From assembly GCA_050185515.1 (NCBI GenBank), contig JBFWZG010000041.1:1-24342 (forward strand): DNA of 24,342 bases. Reading direction: 5' to 3'. The notes beneath the pieces are model-generated. The model was not told where the DNA came from. It was given only the letters and a program-made list of their open reading frames with translations, and ran no database searches. Position numbers and translations under genes: made by a program. Shown in pieces: positions 21,500 to 24,342 of this stretch; position 1 is the first letter of the stretch, and every line of letters starts with the position of its first letter. This DNA is from JAQSWP01 sp050185515 (GTDB taxonomy: Bacteria > Pseudomonadota > Alphaproteobacteria > Reyranellales > JAQSWP01).

Positions 21500-22891
21500 C
21501 TACAGCAGCGGCGCGAACAGGCGGGCGGCGCCGGAGATCAGGCCGCGATAGCGGCCCACCGGGCGGATGCCCTCCTGGCAGTCGCGCATCAGCGCCTCGG
21601 CGATTTCCGCCACGGCATCGATATCGGCGCGGCTGTAGAGCAGCGCCGTGACCTCGAAATTCAGGAACAGGCTGCGCGCGTCCATGTTCGCCGTGCCGAT
21701 CCCCGAGACCGCATCGTCGATGACGAAGGCCTTCATGTGCAATGTCGGGCCCTGATGGCGCAGGATGCGCGCCCCGGCGGCCTGCAGCTCGCGCAGGTAG
21801 GTCATGCGCGCCATGTCGACCAGCCGCGAATCGGAGCGTTGCGGCACGACGATGCGCACGTCGACGCCCAGCCGCGCCGCCAGCAGCCAGGCATGCATCA
21901 GCGAATCGTCGGGCACGAAATAGGGTGAGATCAGCCACAGCCGCTTGCGCGCGGCGAAGCTCGCCGTCAGCAGGGCCGCGAACAGCGGATCGTCCGGCAC
22001 GTCCGGCCCCGACGGCACGATCTGGACCACCGACTGGCCGGCGGCCTGCGGCGGCGGCAGCGCCGCGTTGTCGGGCGGACGGCCGCTGGCGAAGGTCCAG
22101 TCGGACCAGAACACCTCCTGCATGATCTGCGCCGCCGGGCCGGCGATGGTGAAGGACAGATCGGTCCAGCAATCGGGCGGGCATTGGGCGCGCAGGTAGT
22201 CGACCGAGAAGTTGCGCCCGCCGCTCCACGCCACGGCGCCGTCGGCGATCACGATCTTGCGATGGTTGCGCAGGTTGGCCAGGCCGCGGAACACCCCGAC
22301 GATCAGCGGATTGAAATAGGCGATGTGTCCGCCCGCCGCGCGCAATTCGGCCAGCGCCGCATCGGGCAGGTCCATCGAGCCAACGCCGTCGACCAGCAGA
22401 CGCACGTCGACCCCGAGCCGCGCCCGCTCGGCGAGCCGCGCCAGCACGTCGCGGCCGGAGTCGTCGTCGGCCAGAATGTAGATCGCCACGTGCAAGCTGC
22501 GCTGGGCGCCGTCGATGATGCGGCAGACCGCGCGCCACGCCTCCATGCCGTCGCGTTCGAGCGTCACGCGATTGCCGTTGCTGGCGCCCGGCAGATGCAG
22601 TCGGCGCAGCAGCCGGTCGAGATCGACGGTGCGGTCCTCGGGCAGCTCGCCGGCATCGGCCAGGCGCAGCTGCGCCTTGCGCCGCCGCCGTCGCTTGCCG
22701 AGCGGCAGCTTGCGGCCGCTGAACACGAAATAGAGCGGCACCACCAGATAGGGCAGCAGCACGACGCCCAGCAGCCAGGCCAGCATCGCCGCCGGCGAGC
22801 GGCGCACGCGCAGCAGATCGGGGATCACCGTCAGCGGCAGCACCACCGCGCCGATGATGATTCCGTACTGCAGCAGTATGTCGAAGGACAT
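21500..22891 (-). CDS. cls: cardiolipin synthase (phospholipase D superfamily)
   Basis: The enzyme condenses phosphatidylglycerol molecules to cardiolipin at the inner membrane. The 463-residue protein has two N-terminal transmembrane helices (about 8-27 and 34-57), a basic stretch (KRRRRRK, 66-72), and two HKD motifs. The first has H210, K212 and D217 in NHRKIVIADGAVAWSGG; the second has H385, K387 and D392 in LHMKAFVIDDAVSGIGTANMD. This layout matches bacterial ClsA-type synthases. A strong promoter candidate lies 54-82 bp upstream on its strand, though the ribosome-binding site is weak. It converges on metK across the nested repeat. Confidence 0.93.
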   Translation of the reverse strand: MSFDILLQYGIIIGAVVLPLTVIPDLLRVRRSPAAMLAWLLGVVLLPYLVVPLYFVFSGRKLPLGKRRRRRKAQLRLADAGELPEDRTVDLDRLLRRLHLPGASNGNRVTLERDGMEAWRAVCRIIDGAQRSLHVAIYILADDDSGRDVLARLAERARLGVDVRLLVDGVGSMDLPDAALAELRAAGGHIAYFNPLIVGVFRGLANLRNHRKIVIADGAVAWSGGRNFSVDYLRAQCPPDCWTDLSFTIAGPAAQIMQEVFWSDWTFASGRPPDNAALPPPQAAGQSVVQIVPSGPDVPDDPLFAALLTASFAARKRLWLISPYFVPDDSLMHAWLLAARLGVDVRIVVPQRSDSRLVDMARMTYLRELQAAGARILRHQGPTLHMKAFVIDDAVSGIGTANMDARSLFLNFEVTALLYSRADIDAVAEIAEALMRDCQEGIRPVGRYRGLISGAARLFAPLL

Positions 22892-22944
22892 TGCGGGACC
22901 GTCTTGGCGTTGCGCGCGTGCGAAAGGCGAACGCAGGAACGGCG

Positions 22945-22973
22945 ATTGTAGGTTGCGCGCCGGCCACTGTCAT
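22945..22973 (-). promoter_or_regulatory. candidate sigma-70 promoter of cls
   Basis: On the minus strand ATGACA (complement of 22968-22973) and TACAAT (complement of 22945-22950) are spaced by exactly 17 bp, each matching 5 of 6 consensus bases. A 10-bp palindrome GCCTGCAGGC (22974-22983) abuts the -35 box and could be an activator or repressor site. It lies in the 177-bp divergent gap 22892-23068. Confidence 0.55.
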
Positions 22974-23068
22974 GCCTGCAGGCCTGACGTGCGGCCTGCC
23001 GGGCTGGCGCGGCACCGCCGCCGCGGCCTATCCTGCCGGCGGAAAAACAGACTGACGGGAGCGAGACG

Positions 23069-24342
23069 ATGAACGGAGCGGAAAGCCTGGTGCGGACGCT
23101 GGTGGCGGGCGGCGTCGATGTCTGCTTCACCAATCCGGGAACGTCGGAGATGCATTTCGTGGCCGCCCTCGACCGCGTCGACGGCATGCGCTGCGTGCTG
23201 GGCCTGTTCGAGGGCGTGGTGACAGGGGCCGCCGACGGTTTTGCGCGCATGGCCGACCGGCCGGCCGCGACGTTGCTGCATCTGGGGCCGGGGCTGGGCA
23301 ACGGGCTGGCCAATCTGCACAACGCCAAGAAGGCCAACGTGCCGATCGTCAACATCGTCGGCGAGCACGCCACCTACCACATCGAACACGATTCGCCCCT
23401 GACCGCCGACATCGAGGGCATCGCCCGCCCGGTGTCGCACTGGGTCAAGACCTCGCCCAGCGCGAAGGAAGTCGCCGCCGACGGCGCCGCCGCCATCGCC
23501 GCCGCCCGCACCGCGCCGGGCCAGATCGCCACGCTGATCCTGCCCGCCAACACCGCCTGGAACGAGGGCAGCGGCATCGCGAAAACGCCGGCGCCGGCGC
23601 CGCGCGCCAGGGTCGACGATGCGGCGATCGCCGAGGCCGCGCGCATCCTCAGGAGCGCCGGCAAGGACGCCATGCTGATGCTGACCGGCGTCGCCTTGCG
23701 CGAGAAGCCGCTGGAGCTGGCCGGCCGCATCGCCGCCGCCACCGGCTGCCGCATCTCGGCGCAATGGTCGAACGTGCGCATGCAGCGCGGCGCCGGCCGC
23801 GTCTTCATCCCGCGCCTGCCCTACGCCGTCGATCCCGCGCTGAACGTGCTGAAGGACGTGAAGCACCTGGTGCTGTGCGGCGCGCGCCAGCCGGTGGCCT
23901 TCTTCGCCTATCCCGACAAGCCCAGCCTGCTGACGCCGGAGGGCTGCGAAATCCACCGCCTGGCCGGGCTGGAGCAGGATCTCGAGGATGCGCTGGCGCG
24001 GCTGGCCGAGGCGCTCGGTGCGAGCAAGACCGCACCGGTGCTGCAGAAGGCGGAGCGGCCGCAGGCGCCGACCGGGGCGATCACGCTGGACAAGCTTGGC
24101 GCGGCGCTGGGCGCGCTGCTGCCGGAAAACGCGGTCGTGATCGACGAATCGGTGACCTCGGGCCGCGGCTTCGCGCCGCTGACCGCCGGCGCGCCGCCGC
24201 ACGACTGGATCACCAACATGGGCGGCTCGATCGGCTTTTCCATGCCGGTGTCGATCGGCGCCGCGGTCGCCGCGCCCGATCGCAAGGTGATCTGCCTGTC
24301 GGGCGACGGCAGCGCCTTCTATACGATGCAGTCGCTGTGGAC
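23069..24342 (+). CDS. thiamine diphosphate-dependent enzyme, acetolactate-synthase large-subunit-like (3' truncated by window)
   Basis: The frame opens at ATG 23069 (GGGAG upstream) and runs without a stop for 424 codons to the window end. The N-terminal Pyr domain has FTNPGTSEMHFVAALDR and the catalytic Glu48 in LFEGVVTGAADGFARM. A central domain (about 190-330) follows, and the C-terminal PP domain has NMGGSIGFSMPVSIGAAVAAP and the diphosphate/Mg motif start GDGS (412-415). Members of this group of about 515 residues are usually labelled acetolactate synthase or benzoylformate-decarboxylase-like. They lack a nearby small subunit and may act on other 2-oxo acids. No ilvN is visible, so a catabolic decarboxylase or lyase role is a real alternative. 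Confidence 0.85.
   Translation, partial: MNGAESLVRTLVAGGVDVCFTNPGTSEMHFVAALDRVDGMRCVLGLFEGVVTGAADGFARMADRPAATLLHLGPGLGNGLANLHNAKKANVPIVNIVGEHATYHIEHDSPLTADIEGIARPVSHWVKTSPSAKEVAADGAAAIAAARTAPGQIATLILPANTAWNEGSGIAKTPAPAPRARVDDAAIAEAARILRSAGKDAMLMLTGVALREKPLELAGRIAAATGCRISAQWSNVRMQRGAGRVFIPRLPYAVDPALNVLKDVKHLVLCGARQPVAFFAYPDKPSLLTPEGCEIHRLAGLEQDLEDALARLAEALGASKTAPVLQKAERPQAPTGAITLDKLGAALGALLPENAVVIDESVTSGRGFAPLTAGAPPHDWITNMGGSIGFSMPVSIGAAVAAPDRKVICLSGDGSAFYTMQSLW

Noticed and set aside
20094..23015. 973-codon open frame on the minus strand spanning metK and cls
   Set aside because: It runs antisense to metK and out of frame through cls and the repeat. The residue mix is low-complexity Arg/Ala/Gly, and real motifs are in the other frames.
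1..24342. tRNA genes, CRISPR arrays, insertion sequences or prophage
   Set aside because: No cloverleaf, regularly spaced repeats, transposase, integrase or phage structural genes were seen on either strand.

Overview
The window is a stretch of chromosome from a GC-rich alphaproteobacterium. The gene content and order point to the Rhodospirillales or a Reyranella-like lineage: a MucR/Ros-type regulator, a TIGR02186 (Alph_Pro_TM) protein, a Fur of the alphaproteobacterial type without CxxC cysteines, and the order tsaB-rimI-(tusA)-mucR-fur-olsB-plsC-miaB-phoH-ybeY-corC-lnt-xre-metK. The taxonomic placement is inference from gene families; no rRNA gene is present. I see no tRNA, CRISPR array, insertion sequence or phage gene. 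Nearly every base is coding, and GTG and TTG starts are common.

Left part (1-9300): the 3' end of murJ, then trpS and a panE-like reductase, convergent with an HSL-family esterase. A DUF2333 membrane protein follows. Next comes a tight three-gene cluster: a TauE/SafE (TSUP) permease, a TIGR02186 membrane-anchored extracytoplasmic protein and a universal stress protein. After a 287-bp AT-richer gap holding a promoter and a terminator-like hairpin come the Fe-S scaffold gene nfu and a Bax-like glucosaminidase. The latter is convergent with a VanX/DdpX-type D-Ala-D-Ala dipeptidase.

Middle part (9300-19310): tsaB-rimI (tRNA t6A synthesis and N-terminal acetylation), a small TusA-like gene on the opposite strand, mucR, then a long co-directional block fur-olsB-plsC-miaB-phoH-ybeY-corC-lnt. 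Many joints overlap (fur/olsB 11 nt, miaB/phoH TTGA, phoH/ybeY GTGA), so translational coupling is likely. The block joins metal-responsive regulation, ornithine-lipid and phospholipid acylation, tRNA modification, RNA maturation and lipoprotein maturation. A hairpin followed by six T, overlapping the 3' end of lnt, looks like its terminator.

Right part (19310-24342): an XRE-family regulator preceded by a 16-bp palindrome that covers its probable -10 box, metK, a 129-bp nested palindromic intergenic repeat, a convergent cardiolipin synthase gene with a good promoter, and the first 424 codons of a ThDP-dependent acetolactate-synthase-like gene that runs off the window.

Nothing here is an obvious large unknown defence or mobile system. 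The best leads are the TSUP/TIGR02186/USP module, the MucR homologue that has lost three of four zinc ligands, the probably self-regulated XRE gene, the compact promoter-hairpin arrangement before nfu, and the nested repeat after metK.
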